Shown here: piece after piece, positions 55,490 through 64,000 of the stretch
How the letters are laid out: each line of letters opens with the position of its first letter
Numbering within the stretch: position 1 is the first letter of the stretch
Assembly (NCBI GenBank): GCA_963921935.1
Contig: OY998178.1
Coordinates: forward strand, 41,656,951-41,720,950
Length of the DNA: 64,000 bases
Reading direction: 5' to 3'
DNA from: Galeruca laticollis
Taxonomy: Eukaryota; Arthropoda; Insecta; Coleoptera; Chrysomelidae
The notes under the pieces: generated by a model
What the model was told of the DNA's origin: nothing
Database searches by the model: none
Seen by the model: only the letters and a program-made list of their open reading frames with translations
Position numbers and translations under genes: made by a program

Positions 55490-57985
55490 GCAGCCAATAA
55501 GGCCAAGTTGGCAATATGGCCAATTCCTCATAACTCGGTAACTACCTAAAATTTGAAGTAGACGGCGCAAAACGTATAAACAGCATATTCGCCAAATACA
55601 CCAGCCGCTAAAGTCATCAGTCTTGAGGTGCTTTCCAAATGAAAATTTTAATTCAAAATTGCCGCATATAAAAGTGAAATTTTTAAAATCTGTTTTACTA
55701 ACAATCACGAAAGTTTTGTTTAAGTTGATATTAGGTTTAGATTGTGCAAAGGTACTATGATAACATAGTGCAGTTATTTTTCTTGTAAGTTTATCAGAGT
55801 GCCTGATATTTCAAAAAACAGTTGATTTGGTACATGTGCAGCCATGGCCATATTGCTATACATGTGCATTTTTGTAGAAATACGTATGTTAATGATATCA
55901 TAACTGTTCTTTTATAATTTTTTCTCCCTTGTTACAGGAATAAAGATGGGTCGTATTCGCTCCAGAGGCTTAAGAGACCAATGGAAGCAAGAAGACTTAA
56001 CCCACGCGCTTGAAGCTGTGAAAGGGGGTATGTCAGTAAATAAGGCGAGTATCACTTTCGGTCTACCAAGAAGAACCCTTAGGCGCTATTTAGAAAAAGG
56101 TGAGATTGGAAAAGCAGCTATGGGTCGCAAGTCAATCTTAACTCAAGAACAAGAAACTGAATTAAGTCGAAGAATCATTCGTTCATCCCAAGTAGGTTAC
56201 CCACTCACTGCAAGTGTACTTCGTTGATGTGTTTACCGGTATACCAAGTTAAATACTTAATATTCCAAATCCTTTTACAGAGGAAAAAGAAAAGGCTGGA
56301 CGATATTGGCTAAAGGGATTTATGGAAAGAAACCCTCAAATCCGAGTTAGAAAAGCACAAAATTTAAACCCGTCAAGAGCCCAAAAACTAAACAAATTCA
56401 TTGTTTATGACCATTTCACCAAGCTAGAAGAAATAATGAGATCTTTAAATATAATGGAACATCCTGAAAGAATCTAATATCGACGAGAAAGGATGTAGGC
56501 TCTGTTTGCACCATCAACAAAAGGTATTAGCTGCGAAAGCGGCACGACGGGTACATGTCGTTTACGAACGAACACGCACAAAATGTTTCTGTTGTGGCCT
56601 GTGGTAACGCTATCGGGGCAGCAATACCTCCCGTAATTTTATTTAAAGGAAAGCGCCAAAAATAAGAATGTGGTGATTCAATTCCTGCAGGTATTTCAGT
56701 ACTTATGACTGAAAAAGATAGCATGACACAAGCAGCATTTTCCCGTTGGATAGAGCATTTTGCAAGGTTTAGGGTTCAAGGTCAGGTTCTGCTTATTTTT
56801 GATGGAGCCAAGTGTCACTTGGATTTCAGTATTTTGGAAACCGCTGACAGATTCGATATTACGTTGTATTGTTGCCCAGTAGGTAATACAACGCACGAAC
56901 TCCAACCAATGGATAAAGCTGTCTTTAAAGCATTTGAGTACTACTGGGATGATGAGGTTGTAAAATATTTTTCCAAGCATCCAGAAGAACGTTCTATTAG
57001 TAAGATGCGTTTTGGAAGCATATTTTCAGTTGTTTGGGATAGAACAATGACCATGTCCAATATTAAAGCTGGCTTCAAGGCAACAGGAATATATCCACTA
57101 AATAGGAATGCAATTCCAGATATTGCATTTGCTCCCAGCACCATCACAAGTCAAAAGCAGGACCAAGAAACTCAACAGCAACAGCAAATATCTCAACAAT
57201 TCGACCTACATCTAGTTTATTAGAGAATAAGGAAAATGATGTCGATTACTCAATTTTTTTCGAAGCTGGTCCATCCACATCTAGTGTAAGATTACAAAAG
57301 AAAACCCGTACTAGAGACAGAACTTCTACCCATGATGACAGCAGCAGTGATACAGAGAGTCTTTTCAGTGTGCACTATGAATCTGATAAATCTTATTCTG
57401 AAGAAGAAATTGTAGACGATCTTGCCTTGAATAAGAACAACTTTTTTACTGAGATGCTGCCAACTCCGGATCAAGCACCAACCAAAGCTAAGAAATCCAG
57501 AAAACTTGCTCTGAACTATATAGTCCAAGTTGTTACAAGAAACCTGGTCAATAAAGAAAACAAAACTAAAGGCGCATGTACAAATATCAAAAAATCCATA
57601 ATATCGAGAGCACCAAAACCACAAGGTAAAATTTTAAAGAAGTCTTGTATTGTTAACTCTGTCGGAGGATAGACAAATCGATATGCGCTTATGTGTTAAA
57701 TGCAAGGATTATGCCCATGAGGAGTGTATTGGACTCACCAAAAACGATGTGATAGAGATTTTCATATGTCCAGATTGTGAGTGAACATTTGATTCTTATG
57801 AATGAAAAATCTGTTTTAGCAATCACCCTGTATTGACCCGTCATAATAAATTTATTTTTTGGACTTGCACTATTATTTTGACCTTTTAATTCGATTATTC
57901 CCGAATAACATTCATTACATTAACAATATTTTGTATGGCCATATTGCCATACACCTGGTTGGCAATGTGGCCAGTTGCACCTGTT
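55490..57985 (+). mobile_element. pogo/Tigger-like element with PHD-like finger (P2)
   Basis: The ends are imperfect. The left region (55490-55530) has GGCCAAGTTGGCAATATGGC and the right region (57935-57985) has TATGGCCATATTGCCATACA and GGTTGGCAATGTGGCCAGTT, loosely inverted with respect to each other. GGCCATATTGCC-type repeats also occur at about 55845. The organisation parallels element P1, with GGCCAT subterminal motifs, but no clean TIR or TA duplication can be placed by eye, so the boundaries are approximate. Confidence 0.7.
55946..57784 (+). pseudogene. pogo/Jerky-like transposase with PHD-like tail (P2)
   Basis: The ATG at 55946 follows an acceptor-like CCCTTGTTACAG, suggesting a leader intron. 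Helix-turn-helix: EAVKGGMSVNKASITFGLPR then RTLRRYL. D1 is in NIDEKGCRL (about 56470), D2 in LLIFDGAKCH and D3 in ELQPMDKAVF, so all three acidic residues remain. The tail is acidic and Ser/Thr-rich (THDDSSSDTESLFSVHYES) and ends CVKCKDYAHEECIGL and FICPDCE, the second half of a PHD finger; the first Cys pair is damaged. Breaks: stop 56225, frameshifts near 56270, 56560 and 57190, and a stop near 57670. Confidence 0.83.
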
Positions 57986-58007
57986 TTTTATTTTACTCAT
58001 ATTTTTG

Positions 58008-58465
58008 TCAGAAACTGTGTTTAATGTTCAATTAACTCGAATTGTTTTTTACTTTCCTCCATCCAGTTATAGATTTCATTGACAATTACAAGTACGGCTG
58101 GGTAACTCTGACAAGGCCACTACACTAGAAAGAGATGGACGCAATATTAATTGTACTCACTGGTTTAATACAGCAAAAACAGTATCATCGGATCGGCCAA
58201 AGAAGTGTGTGTGTGTGTGGTTTGTTTGGTTATTTTCTTTACGTTATTGTCTGTTTAAACCTTTGGTGTATTAGGATACGAGAATAAACAGGAGGTGTAG
58301 TGGTGAAGAATTACAACGTTTATGTGTTTAATGAATATAAACCAAATACTCTTTCTGCTCTCTCTATAAGGTGATCGGCGTGATGATGAAGCGGAGAACA
58401 TTTGAAACGAAATGTGAGGTGGATGAAGTGGCTATATTGCTCACGAGGATGAACTTTGTACAACT
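58008..58465 (+). repeat. Interspersed repeat R1, copy 7
   Basis: Forward copy nearly identical to the one at 50286, with a longer GT run (GTGTGTGTGTGTG) and a truncated 3' end after CTCACGAGGATGAACTTTGT. Confidence 0.8.
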
Positions 58466-58765
58466 TAGACCCAGTTGTACGAAGCATAGTTAACTCAGTG
58501 TTCAGGGTTAACCTATGGTCAAAGCTATTTGAGTGTTGTATGAAACGTAATCAAGAATTATTATGGTTAACCCATGAAGTTAATGCAATTTTCTGAACTA
58601 TCAAAAATGATGGTTTAACTCAAGTTCATGGCACATGACATACTATATTTTACTGTTCTATAACCTATAATTTTACGTTTTGTTATTTGTAATGAAAAAC
58701 ACAGATTATTTTGATGAGTTAACGGATGATGAGGATTTTCTGGAAATGATAAGAGAAGTTTAAGA
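58466..58765 (+). mobile_element. Possible Harbinger left-end fragment
   Basis: Begins TTAGACCCAGTTGTACGAAG then CATAGTTAACTCAGTG, resembling a Harbinger terminus next to a TTA target. Further in, an ATG at about 58692 encodes MKNTDYFDELTDDEDFLEMI before a stop, similar to acidic N-termini of Harbinger transposases. No right end was found. Confidence 0.4.
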
Positions 58766-59256
58766 AGTTTTATTTACTTATTTCTATATAACTTTTGTAC
58801 CTTATTGAGATCGTGGTGGGAGTATTCCACCACGGAGAAGATAAACCCACTTGGCGATCCAATTTCGTACGACGTTGCGCATGACGTCACTCCGAGACAA
58901 TAATCATCTCGTCGTTGAAGAAGTATCGTTTTTGTGAGGTTTTTATTAATTTTCAGAGTATTTTCTTATTGTGAATTGTAATACTGCTATGTTATTTTTT
59001 TTATGATTATTATAATATTGTATAAGATATTTTCTTTATGATTTAATGTAGGATTTAGGATTTATACTAGGATAATAAACTTTTAAATTAAGTAGGTAGG
59101 TACGTATCTCGATACTATGACGAATGCCAAATCTATGTTTAAAATATTATATCCGGTCCATCTTATACAGGGTATTTGAAAAGTACAAAAATTTAGGATC
59201 AGAAATTGTAAAATCTAGGAAGGAGTATAAAAACTTCTACAGCAAAAATTGAGTTC

Positions 59257-59940
59257 TTAGTCAAACAAAAAGAAAAGTCCAATAATATTTTTCAGAAAGT
59301 TTGACGTTTCAACCGAGGGCGAAAATAAACAAGTGCAAAGAAAACTGATTCTATTTCTAAACCGGTGTGAAATTAGCAGCCAATAGTTAGCAGCGAAAAT
59401 GACGGAAACGCCCGAAAAATCATAGGCGTCGGAGGCTGCTGGTATATGGATTTGAAGGATTTTATTGAAAGAACAAAAGTAATATGAATTTGGCAATATG
59501 CATGTGTGATTTGCCGACGGTGCTGTTTCTAACATCGGAGGAGGTGGTGAACATATTTCTTCTATATCAACTGTTTGATTATCTATAAAAAATGTCGCTT
59601 CATTCCTTAGCGAAAATCGAATGTCACATTTTTTAACGAAATTCTTATGGAAAACGTAGGTATTTATATGCTTCAGGAATGAAGTATGGATAATATGTAG
59701 AAACGTTGGAATTAATTCAGAAAAGAAAATCTCTTCGATGCTCTTAAAACAACATTCATCTTGTGCTGAAGAAAACGAGAAGCCAGGTTGCAATTCATAC
59801 AGAAAATAGAGACCTATATCAGGATCCTCCAGACGAAAGAAACATCTCTTCGGTGCCGTCGAAGGGGTGATAATTCCACACTTAATATTTAAAAAATTCA
59901 TATTATTCCGAAGGAAACGAGAAGCCAGGATGCAATTCAT
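59257..59940 (-). CDS. Unrecognised 227-codon ORF in foldback left arm
   Basis: An uninterrupted frame running from the outermost 142-bp unit through the middle arm. Its first 130 or so codons have a mirror-image counterpart in plus-strand frames of the right arm (for example LETAPSANHTCILPNSYYF at 61409-61666), so it is duplicated by the palindrome. I recognise no domain. It may simply be a chance open frame in a repeat; the 142-bp unit length is not a multiple of three, which argues against selection on the tandem part. Confidence 0.25.
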   Translation of the reverse strand: MNCILASRFLRNNMNFLNIKCGIITPSTAPKRCFFRLEDPDIGLYFLYELQPGFSFSSAQDECCFKSIEEIFFSELIPTFLHIIHTSFLKHINTYVFHKNFVKKCDIRFSLRNEATFFIDNQTVDIEEICSPPPPMLETAPSANHTCILPNSYYFCSFNKILQIHIPAASDAYDFSGVSVIFAANYWLLISHRFRNRISFLCTCLFSPSVETSNFLKNIIGLFFLFD

Positions 59941-61200
59941 ACAGAAAATAGAGACCTATATCAGGATCCTCCAAACGAAAAAAAAATCTCTTCGGTGCCG
60001 TCGAAGGGGTGATAATTCCACCCTTCATATTTAAAAAATTCATATTATGCCGAAGGAAACGAGAAGCCAGGTTGCAATTTATACAGAAAATAGAGACCTA
60101 TATCAGGATCCTCCAGACGGGGGAAAAATCTCTTCGGTGCCGTCGAAGGGGTGATAATTTCACCCTTAATATTTAAAAAATTCAGATTATGCCGAAGGAA
60201 ACGAGAAGCCAGGTTGCAATTTATACAGAAAATAGAGACCTATATCAGGATCCTCCAGACAAGAGGAAAATCTCTTCGATGCCGTCGAAGGGGTGATAAT
60301 TTCACTCTTAATATTTAAAAAATTCATATTATGCCAAAGGAAACGAGAAGCCAGGTTGCAATTTATACCGAAAATGGAAACCTATATCAGGATCCTCCAA
60401 ACGAGAGAAAAATCTCTTCGGTGCCGTCGAAGGGGTGATAATTCCACCCTTAATATGTAAAAAAATCATATTATGCCGAAGGAAACGTGAAGCCAGGTTG
60501 AAATTCATACTAAGAATATTAAATTTAAATATTAAGGGTGGAATTATCATCCCTTCGACGGCACCGAAAAGATTTTTCTGTCGTTTGGAGGATCCTGATA
60601 TAGGTTCCTATTTTCTGTATAAATTGCAACCTGGCGTCTCATTTCCTTCGGATTAATATGAATTTTTTAAATGTTAAGGGTGGAATTATCACCCCTTCGA
60701 CGGCACCGAAGAGATTTTCCACTCGTCTGGAGGATCCTGATATAGGTCTCTATTTTTAGTATGAATTTCAACCTGGCTTCTCGTTTCCTTCGGCATAATA
60801 TGATTTCTTTAAATATTAAGGGTGGAATTATCACCCCTTCGACGGCACCGAAGAGATTTTTCTCTCGTTTGGAGGATCCTGATATAGGTTTCTATTTTCT
60901 GTATAAATTGCAACCTATGGCTTCTCGTTTCCTTCGGCATAATATGAATTTTTTAAATATTAAGGGTGGAATTATCACCCCTTCGACGGCACCGAAGATA
61001 TTTTTCTCTCGTCTGGAGGATCCTGATATAGGTCTTTATTTCTTGTATGAATTGCAACCTGACTTCTCGTTTTCTTCGGCACAGTATGAATTTGTTAAAT
61101 ATTAAGGGTGGAATTATCACCCCTTCGACGGCACCGTAGAGAATTTCCTCTCGTCTGGAGGATTCTGATATAGGTCTCTATTTTGTATATGAATTGTAAC
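59790..61200. repeat. 142-bp tandem units, five on each arm, mirror-image
   Basis: CGGTGCCGTCGAAGGGGTGA occurs at 59851, 59993, 60135, 60277 (one variant base) and 60419, exactly 142 bp apart. Its reverse complement ends at 60566, 60708, 60850, 60994 and 61136 (142, 142, 144 and 142 apart). Each unit includes CAGGATCCTCCAGACGAGAG, ATATTTAAAAAATTCATATT and GAAACGAGAAGCCAGGTTGC. Confidence 0.95.
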
Positions 61201-61735
61201 CTGGCTTCTCGTTTCCTTCAGCACAAGATGAATGTTGTTTTAAGAGCATCGAAGAGATTTTCTTTTCTGAATTAATTCCAACGTTTCTACATATTATCCA
61301 TATTTCATTCCTGAAGCACATAAATACGTTTTCCATAAGAATTTCGTTAAAAAATGTGACATTCGATTTTCGCTAAGGAATGAAGCGTCATTTTTTCTAA
61401 TCAAACAGTTGATAAAGAAGAAATGTTCACCACCTCCTCCGATGTTAGAAACAGCACCGTCGGCAAATCACACATGCATATTGCCAAATTCATATTACTT
61501 TTGTTATTTCAATAAAATCTTTCAAATCCATATACCAGCAGCCTCCGACGCCTATGATTTTTCGGGCGTTTCCGTCATTTTGGCTGCCAACTATTGGCTG
61601 CTAATTTCACACCGGTTAAACGCCATTATAAAACTGACTGTTGCTGCGAAATTTGTCTCCGAGTGACGTCAGGCGTGCGAGAGAGATGGGCTTATACATG
61701 CGCGTGGGTTTATCTTCTCGAGTAATAGTATCATG

Positions 61736-62190
61736 ACCTGGAATGTAATGCAAGACGCAATATTTCTTGATCACAAGCATGCGCAGATGAAGCTCAGCTG
61801 ATAGATCTCGGAATTGCAGCTTTATCGGTTTGGTGCCGTTTCTATTACATGCAAGTTGCAATTCTAGGGAGAAATCTAGTTACTTTTGGATTAACAACCA
61901 ATCAAATGTCAGTCAGATCACTTGATCACAAAATACGGACGACGAGTCCGTTTTCTGTACACTTGATTGACTGTAGCACTTTTTTTTGTAGAACTAACAT
62001 TCTTGTTGTTTCGTGATTTTTGTTAATGCCATTTTTTTTCATGGTTTTTATTTGCCTTGAATAATGTCAAACAACGTGCAAGATTCATCACATGCAATAT
62101 TTTGACCTTGCAATAAATTGCATGCAATTACTTGCAGATTGTATTGCTTCATATCAAGCTGCCGTAACTGTGGTTCATGTGCAACTAAAG
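61736..62190. other. Unassigned stretch
   Basis: No gene recognised. TTGCAATAAATTGCATGCAA and related TGCAA palindromes lie near 62108-62140. Confidence 0.4.
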
Positions 62191-62694
62191 ATCTAGAGAT
62201 GGTCGTTTTTATAATAACGTTATTGGCATCGGATGCCAGTAAACGATGCCGGTATCGGATATTAAAATATCGAATAACGGATTTGCGATGCGAACATATC
62301 GATTAACAAATTTGTAAATTGCGATAATGATTATGTCGTGTTATCCAAATCCCACTATACCGAATCGCGACGATCATAATCGAACGTATCGAAACGATGA
62401 ACGATGCAGACGTGTAGTTCTACACTGTAGAACGATTGATAGTGTATTATGTGTTGCCTATCTTATTAAAATTGTATACGTAATTTTAGCATAGGGCTAT
62501 TTGCTATTGCTGGTAAGTATGGAATCTATCTACTCATTCATTACTTAATCAATAGATGTCGCATTCATTTTGTGAATTCCAAATTAAAATTATTTAGAAC
62601 TGCATCAGTATCCAGTAAAAAGTTAAAAAAAGTGGTTATAGAGTTTAAGTAGTGTTGGAGTTTATAAGTTTAGTTTTTATTTTAATCTAGAATA

Positions 62695-63114
62695 ATGAAA
62701 AGACAAAGAAGTAATAACCCTCTTTGGCAACATTATGAAAAAATAGATGAAGGCATTGCAATTTATAATTATTTCAATCAAAAAATTAATTACAGATCAA
62801 CCACAGGCAATTTACGATCACATATGAAAAAAAACACGCTCATATTTTGGCAGCAGCCGAAAATATGTCTTTCATACAAGAGTCTACATCTACAGCAGCA
62901 TCTACATCAGCAGCAACCACATCTGCAGCATCTACATCTACAGCATCTACATCTACAGCACCTACATCTACAACTACTCATAAAATAAAACCTGATATCG
63001 AAACTGAAGTACCTTCAACAAGTGTTTCTGGTCCCAAAATTGAACGCCAAAGAACGATTCACTCTTTTATCCCCAAAAAAATATCTCTTGAAGAAAGAAA
63101 AACGAATAAACCGT
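62695..63114 (+). pseudogene. hAT transposase N-terminus with degenerate BED finger
   Basis: Starts MKRQRSNNPLWQHYEKIDEG then IAIYNYFNQKINYRSTTGN and LRSHMKK. This is a BED-type zinc-finger layout, but the C-x2-C pair before the TGNL block reads Y and F, and the last His is changed, so metal binding is lost. A frameshift near 62845 moves into a frame with a Thr/Ser/Ala repeat (CATCTACAG-type codons, about 62880-62975) and then KIERQRTIHSFIPKKISLEE. A TGA at 63114 or a further frameshift precedes the main catalytic frame. Confidence 0.7.
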
Positions 63115-64000
63115 GACCTGCTGAATTTATTTATTAAGGATATTCAACCTTTTAGTATAATGGAAGATAGTGGGTTTAGAAATTTTTTACGATGGATTTC
63201 AGGGTACGATCCTCCTTCAAGAAAAACAATTTCGGCATCTTTGATACCTGCACTTTATCAAAAGACCTTAAACGAGTGCAAAACAATGGTGCAAAGTGAT
63301 ATAGAGTCTATTTGTGTAACCACTAGCTGCTGGACATCTAAAGCCAATGAAAGTTTTATTGCGGTTACTGGCCACTACATAAGCAAAGATTTCATATCTA
63401 AGTCTATTTTATTAAGCTGTAAAGGTTTTCCAGGAAGTCACACTGCTAAAAATCTTGCAAACGAGTTAAGAAATATTGTGAGTGAGTGGGAACTAACAAA
63501 TAAAGTTAATTTTGCTATATCAGATAATGCCCCTAACATCGTCAATGCGATAAAAGTTGAGCTTGGTTGGAAACACTATGAATGTTTTGGACATTCCATA
63601 AATTTAATTGTGCAAGATGCTGTTCTATTAGTTAAACATTCCATCGAAATTGTCAAAAATATAGTTTCCCATTTTAAGAGAAGCTCGCAAGCCCTGGAAA
63701 AACTGCTAGACTATCAAATAAAGCACATGGAAATTGAAGAGCCCAAACGATTAATCCAGGATGTATATACACGTTGGAACTCAACGTATTATATGTTAAA
63801 ACGATTTGTAGAACTCTATGAAGCTATAAAATCAACAATGGCTGTTACTAATCGCGACTGGCCTATTATAACAGAGGAAGAATGGACTATGTTTCGACTC
63901 TTAGTGGATGTGCTAGCACCATTTGAAGAGGTGACCAGTTCTCTAAGCGGTGAAAAATATATTACTGGAGGACTAGCTATTGTTTTAAAAAACTGTCTTA
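63115..64000 (+). CDS. hAT transposase catalytic region (partial, runs off edge)
   Basis: An open frame of 295 codons with no stop up to the window end. It reads LNLFIKDIQPFSIMEDSGFR, PPSRKTISASLIPALYQKTL, SICVTTSCWTSKANESFIAV (first catalytic Asp position apparently replaced in TSCWTS), FAISDNAPNIVNAI (second Asp), GHSINLIVQDAV (the C/H-x-x-H-region) and DVYTRWNSTYYMLKRFVELY (the R-W motif). This matches the RNase H-like and insertion domains of hAT transposases of the ZBED type. The final Glu and the dimerisation domain lie beyond the window. It is in frame +1 relative to the preceding N-terminal piece. Confidence 0.85.

Larger units (their letters stand above)
58838..61735. mobile_element. 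Foldback element with symmetrical 142-bp tandem arms
   Basis: A giant inverted repeat centred at about 60492. Outer arms: 58838-58905 (GAGAAGATAAACCCAC, TGACGTCACTCCGAGACAA) pair with 61640-61735. Middle arms: 59360-59760 pair with about 61220-61618 (shared AACCGGTGTGAAATTA, GACGGAAACGCCCGAAAAAT, GGAGGCTGCTGGTATATGGA). Inner arms are tandem units. A single-copy segment of about 440 bp (58910-59355) is present on the left only. This is the structure of foldback transposons. No transposase is recognised. Confidence 0.88.
62194..64000 (+). mobile_element. hAT element, right end beyond window
   Basis: The left end plausibly begins TAGAGATGGTCG at 62194, resembling hAT termini (T/CAGAGATGG), followed by CGATA/TATCG-rich subterminal repeats (62220-62400). 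A transposase gene begins at 62695 and runs off the window. The 8-bp duplication cannot be checked without the right end. Confidence 0.65.

Noticed and set aside
55946..56280. Intron between the helix-turn-helix and core of the second pogo transposase
   Set aside because: The sequence before the acceptor-like TTTTACAG translates as NIPNPFTEEKEKAG, normal coding sequence of the family, so an indel explains the break better.
62695..62988. His/Gln/Leu-rich repeat protein
   Set aside because: After about codon 48 this frame reads the CATCTACAG-type repeat out of frame; the neighbouring Thr/Ser/Ala frame leads on into hAT transposase.
1..64000. tRNA and rRNA genes
   Set aside because: No cloverleaf with plausible A and B boxes or rRNA core sequence was seen; a covariance-model search would settle it.

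Overview
This is AT-rich eukaryotic DNA, most likely from an insect. It has spliced transposase genes, hAT, piggyBac, PIF/Harbinger, pogo/Tigger, Tc1/mariner, Penelope, CR1-like, Gypsy and Copia elements, and several satellites. Repeat-rich beetles would fit, but nothing in the window fixes the order or species. I found no intact host gene, rRNA, tRNA or CRISPR array. The only candidate host-like coding pieces are a broken THAP-type zinc-finger gene near 17.4-17.8 kb and a possible tiny first exon at 19.43 kb.

Layout: 1.5-3.0 kb holds a Copia pol fragment (minus). 3.13-5.76 kb is a pogo/Tigger element with clear TIRs, a TA duplication and a C-terminal PHD finger. 9.1-10.1 kb and 13.5-17.3 kb hold three Penelope-like copies (RT fragments, a hammerhead ribozyme core, two perfect inverted duplications). 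19.64-22.09 kb is a Tc1/mariner-superfamily element with an uninterrupted transposase whose acidic residues are spaced DD82E. 22.8-26.5 kb is a CR1-like LINE (minus) with two 69-bp repeats upstream of ORF1. 27.6-28.5 kb is a roughly 170-bp tandem array. 28.68-31.09 kb is a piggyBac element flanked by TTAG. 33.5-34.3 kb is a LINE endonuclease fragment. 36.1-37.9 kb is a 14-unit satellite. 37.9-38.3 kb is a hAT tail. 38.51-40.49 kb is a decayed PIF/Harbinger. 40.60-45.81 kb is a Gypsy LTR element (minus). 47.0-48.2 kb is another LINE fragment. 51.03-55.07 kb is a nearly intact PIF/Harbinger with two interleaved opposite-strand genes. 55.5-58.0 kb is a second PHD-carrying pogo-like element. 58.8-61.7 kb is a large foldback element. 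62.2 kb to the window edge is a hAT element with a long open transposase frame. At least seven copies of one unclassified interspersed repeat (here called R1) are scattered through 18-58 kb in both orientations.

The most notable biology: (1) the Gypsy Pol frame continues past integrase into a macro (ADP-ribose-binding, OARD1-like) domain followed by a CCCH zinc finger, ending at the polypurine tract; (2) in the 4-kb Harbinger element the MADF-domain gene and the transposase gene are mutually interleaved, each with an exon in the other's intron, and the transposase intron position is shared with the older 38.5-kb Harbinger; (3) the foldback element is symmetrical, five 142-bp units on each arm; (4) chromatin-type domains (PHD, macro, CCCH, MADF, THAP, BED) recur in unrelated elements. 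Most coding regions are broken by stops and frameshifts; the best preserved are the DD82E transposase, the Harbinger pair and the 3' hAT frame.
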